Of a DNA stretch of 16,880 nucleotides, positions 1 through 7,656 are shown in pieces. The notes beneath the pieces were generated by a model, which saw nothing but the letters and a program-made list of their open reading frames with translations, was not told the origin of the DNA and did not search any database. Both the position numbers and the translations under genes were made by a program. Source of the DNA: Actinomycetota bacterium (GTDB lineage: Bacteria; Actinomycetota; Actinomycetes; Propionibacteriales; Nocardioidaceae). How positions within the stretch are numbered: position 1 is the stretch's first letter; every line of letters begins with the position of its first letter. Location of the stretch: assembly GCA_009702305.1 (NCBI GenBank), contig WLIH01000005.1:1-16880 (forward strand). The letters run 5' to 3'.

Positions 1-150
1 ATCCGGGGCAAGGACGCGACGCCGTACCTCCTCGGTCGCATCGTCGAGATCACCGGCGGCGCGAGCCTGACGGCCAACATCGCCCTGGTCCGGCACAACG
101 CCCGGCTGGGCGCTGCGATCGCCGGGGAGTACGCCGCGCTGCGCGCGTGA
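1..150 (+). CDS. psuG: Pseudouridine-5'-phosphate glycosidase, C-terminal end (partial)
   Basis: Only the last 49 codons are present; the gene begins to the left of the window. The visible residues include [12 protein letters not shown], then ITGGASL and [16 protein letters not shown]. These match the C-terminal signature of the PsuG/IndA glycosidase family, usually G-K-x-V-T-P-F-L-L and N-I-A-L-V-x-N-N-A. Family members reversibly cleave pseudouridine 5'-phosphate to ribose 5-phosphate and uracil in the cytoplasm, usually paired with a PfkB-type pseudouridine kinase, which would lie outside this window. The TGA stop at 148-150 overlaps the GTG start of the next gene, suggesting co-translation. 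Identification rests on this short tail only, so it is good but not certain. Confidence 0.8.
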   Translation: MRGKDATPYLLGRIVEITGGASLTANIALVRHNARLGAAIAGEYAALRA

Positions 151-1919
151 GCGGGATACGGCAGTCTGACCGCGTGCACTACGTGGGCGTCGACCTGGCC
201 TGGGGGGTGCGGCAGCCGACGGGGCTCGCCGTGCTCGACCCCGACGCGCGCCTGCTGCACGTCTCGGCGGTGCGCACCGACGAGGAGATCGAGGCCGCCC
301 TCGCGGCGTACGTCGACGGGCCCTGCCTGGTCGCCATCGATGCGCCGCTGGTGGTGCGCAACGCGACCGGCAACCGGGCCTGCGAGGCGGCGCTCAACCG
401 CGACTTCGCCCGCTTCGACGCCGGGGCGCACCCCTCGAACACCGGCAAGCCGGAGTTCAGCGACGTGCCCCGCGGTGCGCGGCTGGCCGGCTCGCTCGGG
501 CTCGACCTCAATCCCCGCTCGGGTCGCGCCCGACGTGCGATCGAGGTCTACCCGCACCCGGCGACCGTCGCGCTCTTCCGGCTCGGCCGCACGCTGAAGT
601 ACAAGAACAAGCCCGGCCGCGAGCTCGACGGGCTGCGTGCCGAGCTGCTCACGCTGATGGACCTGGTGGAGAGCGTCGTGCAGATCGACGCCAGCTGGGA
701 CGAGCTGCGCCATGCCGTCGTCGGGGCGACCCGCAAGAGCGAGCTGCGCGTCGTCGAGGACCAGGTCGACGCCGTGGTCTGCGCCTACGTCGGGCTCTTC
801 GCCGATCGCCACCCCGACCGCACCACGACGTACGGCGCCGAGGGCGGTCAGTGGGAGGACGGCTACATCGTCGTGCCGAGCCTGCCGGCCGACCTCGAGC
901 CGACGCCGCGTCCCAAGCGCCCCGAGCGCGACCCGGTGCGCACCGGCACGGAGGCCTACGCCGCGCGGCTGCCCGAGCTGACGGCCGCGGGCGAGCGCTG
1001 GGTCGATCTGGTGCGCAGCATCCTCGACGAGGCCGGCATCAACTACCTGACCGTCACCGGTCGCACGAAGTCCGTGGCGTCGTTCGCGGCCAAGGCCGCC
1101 CGTCGCGACGCCTCGGGCGCCCTGCTCTACCCCGACCCGCTCGCCGACATGACCGACCAGCTCGGCGTCCGGGTGATCACCTACGTGCAGAGCGACGTCG
1201 TCGCGGTCGCCGACCTGCTCGGCGACCAGGTGGTCGTCAAGGACGACCGCGACATGGGCCGCGAGACCGCCAGCCAGGGCCGTTTCGGCTACGCCAGCCG
1301 GCACCAGGTGATCGCGCTCGACGCGGTGCGCGAGGGCCAGCCGGAGTGGGAGTCGCTGCGCGGCCTGGTGGCGGCCGTGCAGATCCGCACGGTGCTGCAG
1401 CACGCATGGGCGGAGTTCGAGCACGACATCCGCTACAAGGGCACGGTGCCGGCCGAGCACGCCCTCGACTTCGACCGGCGCTTCACCCTGGCCGCCGGGC
1501 TGCTCGAGCTCGCGGACCGGGAGTTCTCCGAGATCCGCGACCGGCTGCGGGCCGGTGGACCGCGCTCCGAGCCGGTCGACGACGACCCGCGCATCGACCC
1601 GCGCGAGCTGGCGGCCTTCCTCGCCGGGCAGTACGCCGACGCGGGCTGGTCGCGCACCGACCACTACGCGTGGATCTCCGGGCTGCTGCTCGAGCTCGGC
1701 ATCACCTCGCTCGACGAGCTGTCCGACGGCCTGGCCTCGATCCGCGACCTGGACCTCAACGAGCGGATGGACTACCGCTACCCGCCCGGTGCCGTCCGCC
1801 GTCTCGACGACGCCCTGCTCGCCTCCTACGGCGAGGACTACGTCGGGCTGCCCGGCAACGCTCACCGCGTCGCCCTGCTGCGCACCCGCCTGGAGCGGCT
1901 GCAGCAGCCGACCCCGTGA
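147..1919 (+). CDS. DUF429 (RNase H-like) domain fused to RelA/SpoT synthetase domain
   Basis: This 590-residue protein has two domains. Residues about 10-225 look like DUF429, a predicted RNase H-fold nuclease: GVDLAWG (14-20), AIDAPL (63-68), EVYPHPAT (133-140) and EDQVDAV (204-210) carry candidate metal-binding acidic residues. Residues about 280-460 are a RelA/SpoT nucleotide synthetase domain resembling small alarmone synthetases: [11 protein letters not shown] (303-313), TDQLGVRV (336-343), GYASRH (381-386) and [11 protein letters not shown] (411-421). Compared with Bacillus subtilis YjbM, the Mg-binding Asp is kept (D337), as are Tyr382 and His386, but the catalytic Glu (E139 of YjbM, in VEIQIRT) is Ala410 here. 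Residues 480-590 form an unassigned C-terminal region. The GTG start overlaps the psuG stop; no strong ribosome binding site is visible, and GTG at 174 is an alternative. (p)ppGpp synthesis should not be assumed. Confidence 0.85.
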   Translation: MSGIRQSDRVHYVGVDLAWGVRQPTGLAVLDPDARLLHVSAVRTDEEIEAALAAYVDGPCLVAIDAPLVVRNATGNRACEAALNRDFARFDAGAHPSNTGKPEFSDVPRGARLAGSLGLDLNPRSGRARRAIEVYPHPATVALFRLGRTLKYKNKPGRELDGLRAELLTLMDLVESVVQIDASWDELRHAVVGATRKSELRVVEDQVDAVVCAYVGLFADRHPDRTTTYGAEGGQWEDGYIVVPSLPADLEPTPRPKRPERDPVRTGTEAYAARLPELTAAGERWVDLVRSILDEAGINYLTVTGRTKSVASFAAKAARRDASGALLYPDPLADMTDQLGVRVITYVQSDVVAVADLLGDQVVVKDDRDMGRETASQGRFGYASRHQVIALDAVREGQPEWESLRGLVAAVQIRTVLQHAWAEFEHDIRYKGTVPAEHALDFDRRFTLAAGLLELADREFSEIRDRLRAGGPRSEPVDDDPRIDPRELAAFLAGQYADAGWSRTDHYAWISGLLLELGITSLDELSDGLASIRDLDLNERMDYRYPPGAVRRLDDALLASYGEDYVGLPGNAHRVALLRTRLERLQQPTP

Positions 1920-1932
1920 CCGACCCCGTGAC
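1909..1932 (+). repeat. 12-bp tandem duplication spanning a stop codon
   Basis: CGACCCCGTGAC occurs twice head to tail, at 1909-1920 and 1921-1932. The first copy contains the TGA stop (1917-1919) of the DUF429-RelA/SpoT gene. The second provides another in-frame TGA at 1929-1931, so the gene ends with two stops twelve bases apart. It looks like a small slippage duplication and nothing suggests mobility. Confidence 0.85.
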
Positions 1933-1939
1933 CAGCGCC

Positions 1940-1968
1940 TTGACCCGTCGCGGCTCCGGTCCGACGAT
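1940..1968 (+). promoter_or_regulatory. Candidate promoter for the P450 gene, probably leaderless
   Basis: A -35-like TTGACC lies at 1940-1945, then a 17-base spacer, then a weak -10-like GACGAT at 1963-1968. Six bases later comes the GTG chosen as the P450 start (1975). This spacing would place transcription initiation at or next to the start codon. Leaderless transcripts are common in actinobacteria, and no Shine-Dalgarno sequence is seen. The -10 matches TAnnnT only at its A and final T, so the call is tentative. Confidence 0.4.
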
Positions 1969-1974
1969 CGCGTC

Positions 1975-3183
1975 GTGAGCGTCGACTTCCAGCCCGGTGG
2001 CGGCGAGCGCTGGCGCAGTCCGTGGGCGCAGTACGCCGCCCTGCGCGACCACGACCCGGTGCACCACGTCGTCCCAGCGGCCCGGCCCGGCGCCGACCAC
2101 TTCGTGCTCAGCCGGCACGCCGACGTGCTCGCGGCGGCCGTCGATACGGCGACGTACTCCTCCGCGCAGGGGCTGACCACCGAGTACGGCGAGCTCGAGG
2201 CGATCGGGCTGGCCGACAACCCGCCGATGGTGATGCTCGACCCGCCGGAGCACACGGCGTTCCGACGGCTGGTGGCGCGGGGCTTCACGCCGCGCGCGGT
2301 GCGCGAGGTCGAGCCGCGGGTGCGTGCCTTCGTCGTCGAGCGGCTCGACCGGCTGGTGGCGGCCGGCGGGGGCGACATCGTGAGCGAGCTGCTCAAGCCG
2401 CTGCCGAGCATGGTCGTGGCCCACTACCTTGGGGTGCCCGACGCCGACCGTGCGCAGTTCGACGGCTGGACCGAGGCCATCGTCGCGGCCAGCTCGTCTG
2501 GCGAGCCGACCGGGGCCGCCGACGCGACCATGGAGATGCTGGGCTACTTCGGCGCCCTGATCGAGCGGCGCCGCAGCGAGCCGGGCGACGACACCGTCTC
2601 CCACCTTGTCTCGGCCGGCGTCGGCGACGACCCCGCCGGGCTGCTCTCGGTGCTGGCCTACGTCTTCACCATGGTCACCGGCGGCAACGACACTACGACC
2701 GGGGCGCTCGGCGGCGCGGTCCAGCTGCTCGCCGAGCACCCGGACGAGCGCGCCCGGCTGGTGGCCGATCCGAGTCTGATCGGCGACGCCGTCGAGGAGT
2801 TCCTGAGGCTCACCTCGCCGGTGCAGGCTCTGGCGCGGACGACGACGCGCGAGGTCGAGCTCCACGGTCGGCGGATCCCGGCGGGGCGCAAGGTGCTGCT
2901 GCTCTACGCCGCGGCCAACCGCGACCCGCGGCGCTACGGTCTCGACGCCGACTCCCTCGACGTGGGGCGGCGACCGAGTCAGATCCTCACCTTCAGCCAG
3001 GGCAGCCACCACTGCATCGGCGCGGCGGCCGCCCGGATGCAGGCGCGGGTCGCGCTCGAGGAGCTGCTGGCCCGCTGCCCCGACTTCACGGTCGACGATG
3101 CTGCGATCACCTGGGCTCCCGGGTCCTATGTGCGACGACCGACCTGCGTGCCGATCCGGACCCGTCCTCAACCCAACGGTTGA
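1975..3183 (+). CDS. Cytochrome P450
   Basis: This 402-residue soluble bacterial P450 would be a haem-thiolate monooxygenase using ferredoxin-delivered electrons. Landmarks are the C-helix region PPEHTAFRRLV (90-100), the I-helix oxygen-activation motif GGNDTT (236-241), the K-helix ExxR (E275-R278) and the haem-binding loop FSQGSHHCIG (340-349) with Cys347 as the iron ligand. The loop has Ser where many P450s have Gly after Phe, a variant I recall as common in actinobacterial families. The same frame stays open upstream to 1555, inside the previous gene, but homology begins near the GTG at 1975, which fits the candidate promoter. No ferredoxin or reductase gene is adjacent, so the redox partner and substrate are unknown. 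The TGA stop lies within the -35 element of the next operon. Confidence 0.93.
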   Translation: MSVDFQPGGGERWRSPWAQYAALRDHDPVHHVVPAARPGADHFVLSRHADVLAAAVDTATYSSAQGLTTEYGELEAIGLADNPPMVMLDPPEHTAFRRLVARGFTPRAVREVEPRVRAFVVERLDRLVAAGGGDIVSELLKPLPSMVVAHYLGVPDADRAQFDGWTEAIVAASSSGEPTGAADATMEMLGYFGALIERRRSEPGDDTVSHLVSAGVGDDPAGLLSVLAYVFTMVTGGNDTTTGALGGAVQLLAEHPDERARLVADPSLIGDAVEEFLRLTSPVQALARTTTREVELHGRRIPAGRKVLLLYAAANRDPRRYGLDADSLDVGRRPSQILTFSQGSHHCIGAAAARMQARVALEELLARCPDFTVDDAAITWAPGSYVRRPTCVPIRTRPQPNG

Positions 3184-3184
3184 C
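3167..3184 (+). promoter_or_regulatory. Operator-like repeat 1, overlapping the -35 of the arsR operon
   Basis: CTCAACCCAACGGTTGAC is an imperfect inverted repeat: arms TCAACC and GGTTGA around CAAC. It matches a second copy at 3213-3230 at 15 of 18 positions, in the same orientation. It covers the last codons of the P450 gene and most of the TTGACA -35 element. The natural reading is a binding site for the adjacent ArsR-type repressor; that assignment is inference. Confidence 0.65.
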
Positions 3185-3208
3185 AACGTCGACCGGCGGA
3201 CCTACGGT
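3180..3208 (+). promoter_or_regulatory. Promoter of the arsR-SRPBCC-DinB operon
   Basis: A perfect TTGACA -35 (3180-3185) is followed by a 17-base spacer and TACGGT (3203-3208), which fits the actinobacterial TAnnnT -10. Transcription would start near 3214-3216, inside the second operator-like repeat, leaving a leader of about 27 bases with AAGGAG at 3231-3236. The P450 stop codon TGA (3181-3183) is embedded in the -35. Confidence 0.7.
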
Positions 3209-3212
3209 CGTA

Positions 3213-3230
3213 GTCAACCCAGCAGTTGAC
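3213..3230 (+). promoter_or_regulatory. Operator-like repeat 2, at the predicted transcription start
   Basis: GTCAACCCAGCAGTTGAC has perfect 6-base arms, GTCAAC and GTTGAC, around CCAGCA. It is the second copy of the 18-bp repeat, 46 bp centre to centre from the first. It covers the predicted +1 and ends directly before the ribosome binding site, where bound repressor would block initiation. Confidence 0.65.
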
Positions 3231-3241
3231 AAGGAGATGCC

Positions 3242-3610
3242 GTGAGCGACCAGCTGTCGCAGGTCTTCGCCGCCCTCGCCGACCCGCTGCGGCGCGACCT
3301 CGTGTCGCGGCTCAGCGACGGCGACGCCACGGTCGGCGATCTCGCCGCGCCGTACGACGTCAGCCTGCAGGCCGTCTCCAAGCACCTCAAGGTGCTCGAG
3401 CAGGCCGGACTGGTCTCGCGCAGCAAGGACGCCCAGCGACGCCCGGTGCACCTCGAGGCCGAGGTCTTCGACCTGATGACCGCGTGGATCGAGCGCTACC
3501 GCCGCCAGGCCGAGGCGCGCTATCAGCGCCTCGACGCCGTGCTGGCCGAGCTGGATGCCGACGGCGCCGACCTGCCCACCCCCTCTCGCACCCGAGGAGC
3601 AGCATCGTGA
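3242..3610 (+). CDS. ArsR-family winged-helix transcriptional regulator
   Basis: This 122-residue protein has the compact ArsR fold. Residues 5-25 (SQVFAALADPLRRDLVSRL) match the start of the family, followed by a helix-turn-helix at about 30-60 with the recognition helix SLQAVSKHLKVL (41-52). A wing containing the basic QRRPVHLE (65-72) and a C-terminal dimerisation helix follow. The metal-binding ELCVCDL motif of true ArsR/SmtB sensors is absent, so a metal ligand is unlikely; it resembles the ArsR members paired with SRPBCC proteins. GTG at 3242 is preceded by AAGGAG five bases upstream, a strong start. Two operator-like repeats around its promoter suggest autorepression. Its TGA overlaps the next GTG start. 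Confidence 0.93.
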   Translation: MSDQLSQVFAALADPLRRDLVSRLSDGDATVGDLAAPYDVSLQAVSKHLKVLEQAGLVSRSKDAQRRPVHLEAEVFDLMTAWIERYRRQAEARYQRLDAVLAELDADGADLPTPSRTRGAAS

Positions 3611-4113
3611 CGACCAGCCCGACTATCCCGACCGGCCACCACCCCGGCGTCCGGATCGAGGCCGACGCACGTCTGCCGATCATCCGGATCACCCGCGACT
3701 TCCAGGCCACCCCGGCCCAGCTCTTCCGGGCGCACACCGACCCGGAGCTCTTCGCGCGGTGGGTCGGCCCCGACTCGCTGACCACCCGGATCGTCGAGTG
3801 GGAGGCGCGCACCGGCGGCGCGTGGCGCTACGTCGCCGTACGCGACGGCGAGGAGTACGCCTTCCGCGGCACCTTCCACGAGGTGCGCCCCGACCGGATC
3901 GTGCAGACCTTCACCTTCGAGGGCGACCCCGACGGGGTCGCGCTCGAGACCCTCACCTTCGAGGACCTCGGCGACGGGCGCACCCGGCTGCACGCCCAGT
4001 CACTGGTGGAGAGCTTCGAGAGCCGCGACCAATGGCTGGCCAGCGGCATGGAGGTCGGCCTCGACCAGGGCTACGCCAAGCTCGACGGGCTGGTGCGCGA
4101 TGGCGCTGCCTGA
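3607..4113 (+). CDS. SRPBCC / AHSA1-domain protein
   Basis: This 168-residue protein has the START-like helix-grip fold of the AHSA1 group. Typical elements are ITRDFQATPAQLFRAHTDPELFARWVG split across residues 28-54, the GGAWRY strand (70-75), FRGTFHEVRPDRIVQTFTFE across 86-105, and the C-terminal helix with GMEVGLDQGYAKLDGLV across 147-163. Family members bind hydrophobic ligands or act as chaperone-like proteins; no ligand can be assigned. The GTG start overlaps the arsR stop (GTGA), with GAGGAG at 3594-3599 seven bases upstream. ArsR-SRPBCC pairs are a recurring arrangement in actinobacteria, in which the regulator probably controls the binding protein. The gene overlaps its downstream neighbour by 14 bases. 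Confidence 0.92.
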   Translation: MTTSPTIPTGHHPGVRIEADARLPIIRITRDFQATPAQLFRAHTDPELFARWVGPDSLTTRIVEWEARTGGAWRYVAVRDGEEYAFRGTFHEVRPDRIVQTFTFEGDPDGVALETLTFEDLGDGRTRLHAQSLVESFESRDQWLASGMEVGLDQGYAKLDGLVRDGAA

Positions 4114-4684
4114 GTCGCCGGCCGCACAGCACGCGGCGGTCGCGGGCCGCTTCGCCGACCTGGTCGCCGGCGTGGGCGACTGGGACGCTGCGTCGCCGGT
4201 CGCCGGGTGGACGGCGCGCGACGTGGTCGCCCACCTCCTCGAGTGGTTCCCCGGCTTCCTGCAGCACTTCGCCGGCGTCGAGCTCGCACCGGTCGATGCG
4301 ACGGATCCGGTCGGCTCCTGGCCGGTCCGCACCGCCGACGTACAAGCACTGCTCGACGCCCCGGACGCCGACGGACGTGGCGTCGACGACCCGATGCTCG
4401 GCACCATGACGCTGCCCGAGGCGGTCGCGCGGTTCTACACCGCCGACGTGTTCATGCACACCTGGGACCTCGCCCGCGCGAGCGGCCAGGACGACCGGCT
4501 CGACGCCGACCAGTGCGCCGTGATGCTCGCCGGGATGAGCGAGATGGAGGACGCGATGCGCGGCTCGGGTCAGTACGGCCCGGCCGTCGACGTGCCGGCC
4601 GACGCCCCGGCGCAGGACCGGCTGCTCGGCTTCATCGGTCGGGACCCGGCCTGGCGCCCGCCCCGCGGCCTGACGCCGTCGTGA
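4100..4684 (+). CDS. TIGR03086-like DinB / maleylpyruvate isomerase-fold protein
   Basis: This 194-residue protein belongs to the DinB-like four-helix superfamily that includes mycothiol-dependent maleylpyruvate isomerase. GWTARDVVAHLLEW (36-49) supplies the first metal-ligand histidine (His45), and TADVFMHTWDLAR (114-126) supplies Asp116 and His120, giving an H...DxxxH set in place of the usual H...ExxxH. The C-terminal FIGRDPAW (178-185) is characteristic of TIGR03086 proteins. A thiol-dependent transferase or isomerase acting with mycothiol is plausible, but the substrate is unknown. The ATG lies inside the SRPBCC gene without a clear ribosome binding site, so translation is probably coupled. 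It is the last gene of the arsR operon. Confidence 0.85.
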   Translation: MALPESPAAQHAAVAGRFADLVAGVGDWDAASPVAGWTARDVVAHLLEWFPGFLQHFAGVELAPVDATDPVGSWPVRTADVQALLDAPDADGRGVDDPMLGTMTLPEAVARFYTADVFMHTWDLARASGQDDRLDADQCAVMLAGMSEMEDAMRGSGQYGPAVDVPADAPAQDRLLGFIGRDPAWRPPRGLTPS

Positions 4685-4739
4685 CACAGCAGCGTCGTCC
4701 CGCCGGGCGTGGCGCAGCCCTGGTGTGTCGTGTCGTGCT

Positions 4740-4765
4740 GGGATGCCCGGTCGACCGGGTATCCC
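4740..4765. terminator. Bidirectional hairpin terminator between convergent genes
   Basis: The arms GGGATGCCCGGTC (4740-4752) and GACCGGGTATCCC (4753-4765) are complementary over 13 positions with one G-T pair; folded RNA would have an 11-bp stem and a UCGA loop. It sits between the ends of the DinB-like gene (4684) and the MFS gene (4785). No U-tract follows, as is common for high-GC actinobacterial terminators. Confidence 0.7.
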
Positions 4766-4784
4766 GACGGCGACCAGCGCGCGC

Positions 4785-6110
4785 TCACGCCGCCGGCCGG
4801 GTCACGCGATAGCGCACGAACGACGGCACGGCGATCGCCGCGATCACGGTGCCGACCACGACCAGGAACCCACCACCCGCGGCGGTGGCTGCCGCACCCA
4901 CGGCGGCCGCGCTCGCGCCATGGGCCACGTCGGCGATGCGCGGGCCACCGGCGACCACGACGATGAAGACGCCCTGCAGGCGGCCGCGCACGGCATCGGC
5001 GGCGGCGCTCTGCAGCATCGACGTGCGGAAGGCGGCCGAGGCCATGTCGGCCGCACCGCCGACCACCAGCATCGCGAGCGCGACGGCCAGCATCGGTGTG
5101 CGCCACTGGTCGGCGAGTGCGACGGCGATGCCGAAGCCGGCCATCGCCACGCCCCACACCAGGATGCACACGATCACGGCCAGGCCCTGGCGCGTGACGC
5201 GCGAGACCCAGCCGCTGAAGACACCACCGACCACGGCGCCGGCCGGGATCGCCGCGAAGAGCAGCGCGAACACCAGCCCACCCTCGTCAGGCCCGCCGAA
5301 GTCGAGATGCGCCATCTCGGGGAAGAGCGCGCGCGGCATGCCGAAGACCATCGCGATCAGGTCGACGACGAACGACATCAGCAGCACCGGGTGCCCGCGC
5401 AGGTAGGTCAGCCCCTCGATCACCGAGCGCAGCCCGGGGGTCACGGTCGCCGCGCCGACCACCGCGAGGCTGGGTAGCCGCACGACCGCACCCAACGTCG
5501 CGAACAGGGTGATCGTGTCGATGAGGTAGAGCCACTGGAAGCCGATGAACGGGATCAGCACCCCCGCCACGAGGGGACCAGCGATGGCGCCCGCCTGGAA
5601 GACGGTCATGTTCAGCGAGTTGGCCGCAGGCAGCAGCTCGTGGTCGAGGATCTTGGGCAGCACCGCGCTGCGGGTCGGCTGGTTGACCGCGAAGAACGCC
5701 TGCTGCACGGCGAACAGGCACAGCAGCAGCCACACGTTGGTGTTGCCCGCCGCGGCCTGCAGCCAGAACAGCGCGCTCGTGCCGATCAGTCCGCTGGTCG
5801 TGATCACGAGCAGCGTCCGCCGGTCGAACACGTCGGCCAGCGCGCCGCCGTACAGACCGAAGACGACCAGGGGCACCAGGCCGAAGAGCCCGGTGAGGCC
5901 GACGTACGCCGACGAGCCGGTGTCGGCGTAGATCTGCGCCGGCACGGCGACGACGGTGAGCTGGGCGCCGATGACGGTGATGACGTTGGCCAGCCACAGC
6001 CGGCGGAAATGATCGTTGCGCAGGGGGCGGGTGTCGGCGACCACGTGGGAGAGGGCGCCGCGGATCTGCACGGAGCGAAGGTACGCCGCGATGAGTCTCG
6101 CGCTCGGCAC
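4785..6110 (-). CDS. MFS transporter, EntS-like MFS_3 family
   Basis: This 441-residue membrane protein has about twelve hydrophobic segments, ending in a basic tail. [19 protein letters not shown] (from residue 30) is typical of the N-terminal helix of MFS_3 exporters, a group including the enterobactin exporter EntS and macrolide efflux pumps. [14 protein letters not shown] (88-101) is motif A between helices 2 and 3, and [13 protein letters not shown] is also typical. It is probably a proton-driven exporter of unknown substrate. The start is uncertain: GTG at 6110 gives the longest form, while GTG at 6071, preceded by TACCTT six bases upstream as for a leaderless transcript, and GTG at 6044 would remove 13 or 22 residues. 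None has a Shine-Dalgarno sequence. Its 5' end lies 14 bases from the divergent DUF1905 gene. Confidence 0.9.
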   Translation of the reverse strand: MPSARLIAAYLRSVQIRGALSHVVADTRPLRNDHFRRLWLANVITVIGAQLTVVAVPAQIYADTGSSAYVGLTGLFGLVPLVVFGLYGGALADVFDRRTLLVITTSGLIGTSALFWLQAAAGNTNVWLLLCLFAVQQAFFAVNQPTRSAVLPKILDHELLPAANSLNMTVFQAGAIAGPLVAGVLIPFIGFQWLYLIDTITLFATLGAVVRLPSLAVVGAATVTPGLRSVIEGLTYLRGHPVLLMSFVVDLIAMVFGMPRALFPEMAHLDFGGPDEGGLVFALLFAAIPAGAVVGGVFSGWVSRVTRQGLAVIVCILVWGVAMAGFGIAVALADQWRTPMLAVALAMLVVGGAADMASAAFRTSMLQSAAADAVRGRLQGVFIVVVAGGPRIADVAHGASAAAVGAAATAAGGGFLVVVGTVIAAIAVPSFVRYRVTRPAA

Positions 6111-6124
6111 GGGTCGGTAGCACC

Positions 6125-6424
6125 ATGAGCGACGTGACCCAGGTGAGACCGGCCGGAGCCCTCGACGTCGAGTTCGAGGAGGTGCTCGTGCGCAGCGAGG
6201 CGCCGGGCGGGTGGACCTACGTGGTCTGGCCCGAGTCGGTGGCCTACTTCGGCACCCGGGGCCGGGTGAAGGTGCGCGGCACCGTCGACGGCGTGGCGTT
6301 CGCGACGTCCTTCATGGCGCTCGGGGACGGCCGGCACAAGCTGCCGGTCTCCGCCGCCCTGCGGGCGCGCAGTGGCAAGGTGGCCGGTGACACAGTGACG
6401 GTGCGACTGGAGGAGCGGCTGTGA
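6125..6424 (+). CDS. DUF1905 domain protein
   Basis: This 99-residue protein is probably all beta. [20 protein letters not shown] across residues 13-32, then [20 protein letters not shown] across 33-52 and [19 protein letters not shown] across 59-77, match DUF1905, a small domain also found fused to YdeI/OmpD-associated proteins. The biochemical function is unknown. It is followed by the DUF4287 gene with a GTGA overlap, so the two are probably co-expressed. The upstream gap to the divergent MFS gene is only 14 bases and shows no clear promoter or ribosome binding site. Confidence 0.85.
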   Translation: MSDVTQVRPAGALDVEFEEVLVRSEAPGGWTYVVWPESVAYFGTRGRVKVRGTVDGVAFATSFMALGDGRHKLPVSAALRARSGKVAGDTVTVRLEERL

Positions 6425-6642
6425 GCGGAGCGAAGGTCACCGGACCGGCGTCGTACTTCCCCTCGATCGAGGCGACGTACGGGCGCAGCATCGCGGACTG
6501 GAAGGCGCTGCTGCGCGCCCTGCCGGCGTACGCCGACGCGAAGCACATGACGCTGGTCGACCACCTCAAGTCCGAGCATCGGATGGGCCACGGCCACGCC
6601 AACGCCCTGGTCGCCCACACGCTCGCCGAGGACCGGGCCTGA
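6421..6642 (+). CDS. DUF4287 domain protein
   Basis: This 73-residue protein consists almost wholly of the DUF4287 domain: [20 protein letters not shown] across residues 11-30, then [20 protein letters not shown] across 41-60, ending in NALVAHTL. The final GHGHANALV is the family hallmark. The GTG start overlaps the TGA of the DUF1905 gene, and GGAGGAG at 6409-6415, five bases upstream, supports it strongly. Function is unknown; the domain is often seen near or fused to DUF5655 or DUF1801-type small proteins. Confidence 0.88.
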   Translation: MSGAKVTGPASYFPSIEATYGRSIADWKALLRALPAYADAKHMTLVDHLKSEHRMGHGHANALVAHTLAEDRA

Positions 6643-6660
6643 GCGTGCGGTGAGCCCATC

Positions 6661-7656
6661 GTGAGCGGAGACTTCCCACAGGTCGCGGTCGACGAGATCA
6701 CCACGCTGGTCCGTGTCCTCGACGCTCGGCGCAGGTCGGCGCTGGCCGCGCTCGACGGGCTCGACGACCAGCAGGCGGTGCGCCGCCCGCTGCCTCACAC
6801 CGACCTGAGCGTCGCGGGCGTCGTGCTGCACCTGGCACGCATGGAGGACCTGTGGCTCGGTCGCAAGCTCGCCGGCGAGCTCGACACCGAGCCGTGGGCC
6901 TCGCGGCACGAGGAGACCGACTGGGACTTCCGCACCCAGCACGGGGTGGCCGAGGTGCGGGCGGCGTACGTCGCCGCGTGCGAGCGAAGCCGCGCCATCC
7001 TCGCGCGCACCGGCGACCTCTCGACGCTGGCCGCGCAGCCGGCGTGGGGATCGGTGCATGTGAGCCTGCGCTGGATCCTGGTGCACCTGATCGAGGAGAC
7101 GGCCCAGCACCTCGGCCACCTCGACCTGCTGCGCGATGCGCTCCTCGCGCCGCTCGGCTCGGCGACGACCCGGTTGACGGTGATCCGCGGCAACAGCGGC
7201 GCCGGCAAGACGACGGTCGCGCGGTCCCTGCGCTCGGGGCTCCCACGGGGAGCGCTCGCGTGGGTCGGTCAGGACCTGCTGCGCCGCGACATCCTCGACA
7301 GCCCTGACTCGCCAGGCAACCTGAGCATCGACCTGATCGATCGCACGGTGCGCCTGGCGCTCGACACGGGCCGCGACGTCGTGCTCGAGGGCATCTTGAG
7401 CTCGACGAGGTACGCCGACCTGCTGCTCGGCCTCGCCGCCGACCACGTCGGGCAGACCCGGTGCTACTACCTCGACGTGCCGTTCGAGGAGACCGTGAGG
7501 CGCCACGCCACCAAGCCCGCTCAGAGCTTCGGCGCCGAGGAGATGCGCCGCTGGTACGAGCCGCTCGACCTCGTCGAGGGACTTGCCGAGACCGTGGTCG
7601 GACCGGACAGCAGCGCCGCCGCCACCGCCGACCTGATCCGGGCCGGCTGGGGGTGA
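6661..7656 (+). CDS. Fusion of DinB/DUF664 domain and P-loop kinase
   Basis: This 331-residue protein has two domains. Residues 1-165 match the DUF664/DinB mycothiol-transferase type: VVLHLARMEDLWLG (54-67) with His57, and RWILVHLIEETAQHLGHLDL across 137-156 with His150 and His153 as candidate metal ligands. Residues 170-331 form a P-loop kinase-like domain: Walker A GNSGAGKTT (177-185), VGQDLLRRDIL, DVVLEGIL, CYYLDVPFEETVRRHA and EEMRRWYEPLDLV, resembling small actinobacterial nucleoside- or antibiotic-kinase-like ATPases. In many genomes these occur as separate proteins, to my knowledge. The frame is continuous, with a short linker around residues 160-170. GTG at 6661 has only a weak GGTGAG upstream; the gene follows DUF4287 by 18 bases. 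Substrates are unknown. Confidence 0.82.
   Translation: MSGDFPQVAVDEITTLVRVLDARRRSALAALDGLDDQQAVRRPLPHTDLSVAGVVLHLARMEDLWLGRKLAGELDTEPWASRHEETDWDFRTQHGVAEVRAAYVAACERSRAILARTGDLSTLAAQPAWGSVHVSLRWILVHLIEETAQHLGHLDLLRDALLAPLGSATTRLTVIRGNSGAGKTTVARSLRSGLPRGALAWVGQDLLRRDILDSPDSPGNLSIDLIDRTVRLALDTGRDVVLEGILSSTRYADLLLGLAADHVGQTRCYYLDVPFEETVRRHATKPAQSFGAEEMRRWYEPLDLVEGLAETVVGPDSSAAATADLIRAGWG

Noticed and set aside
1555..1974. Longer start for the P450 gene within the preceding gene
   Set aside because: The added 140 residues are Thr/Arg/Pro/Ser-rich out-of-frame translation of the RelA/SpoT gene; P450 homology begins just after GTG 1975.
1756..3186. A 476-codon minus-strand frame opposite the P450 gene
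   Set aside because: The P450 on the plus strand has all family motifs; the antisense frame has none.
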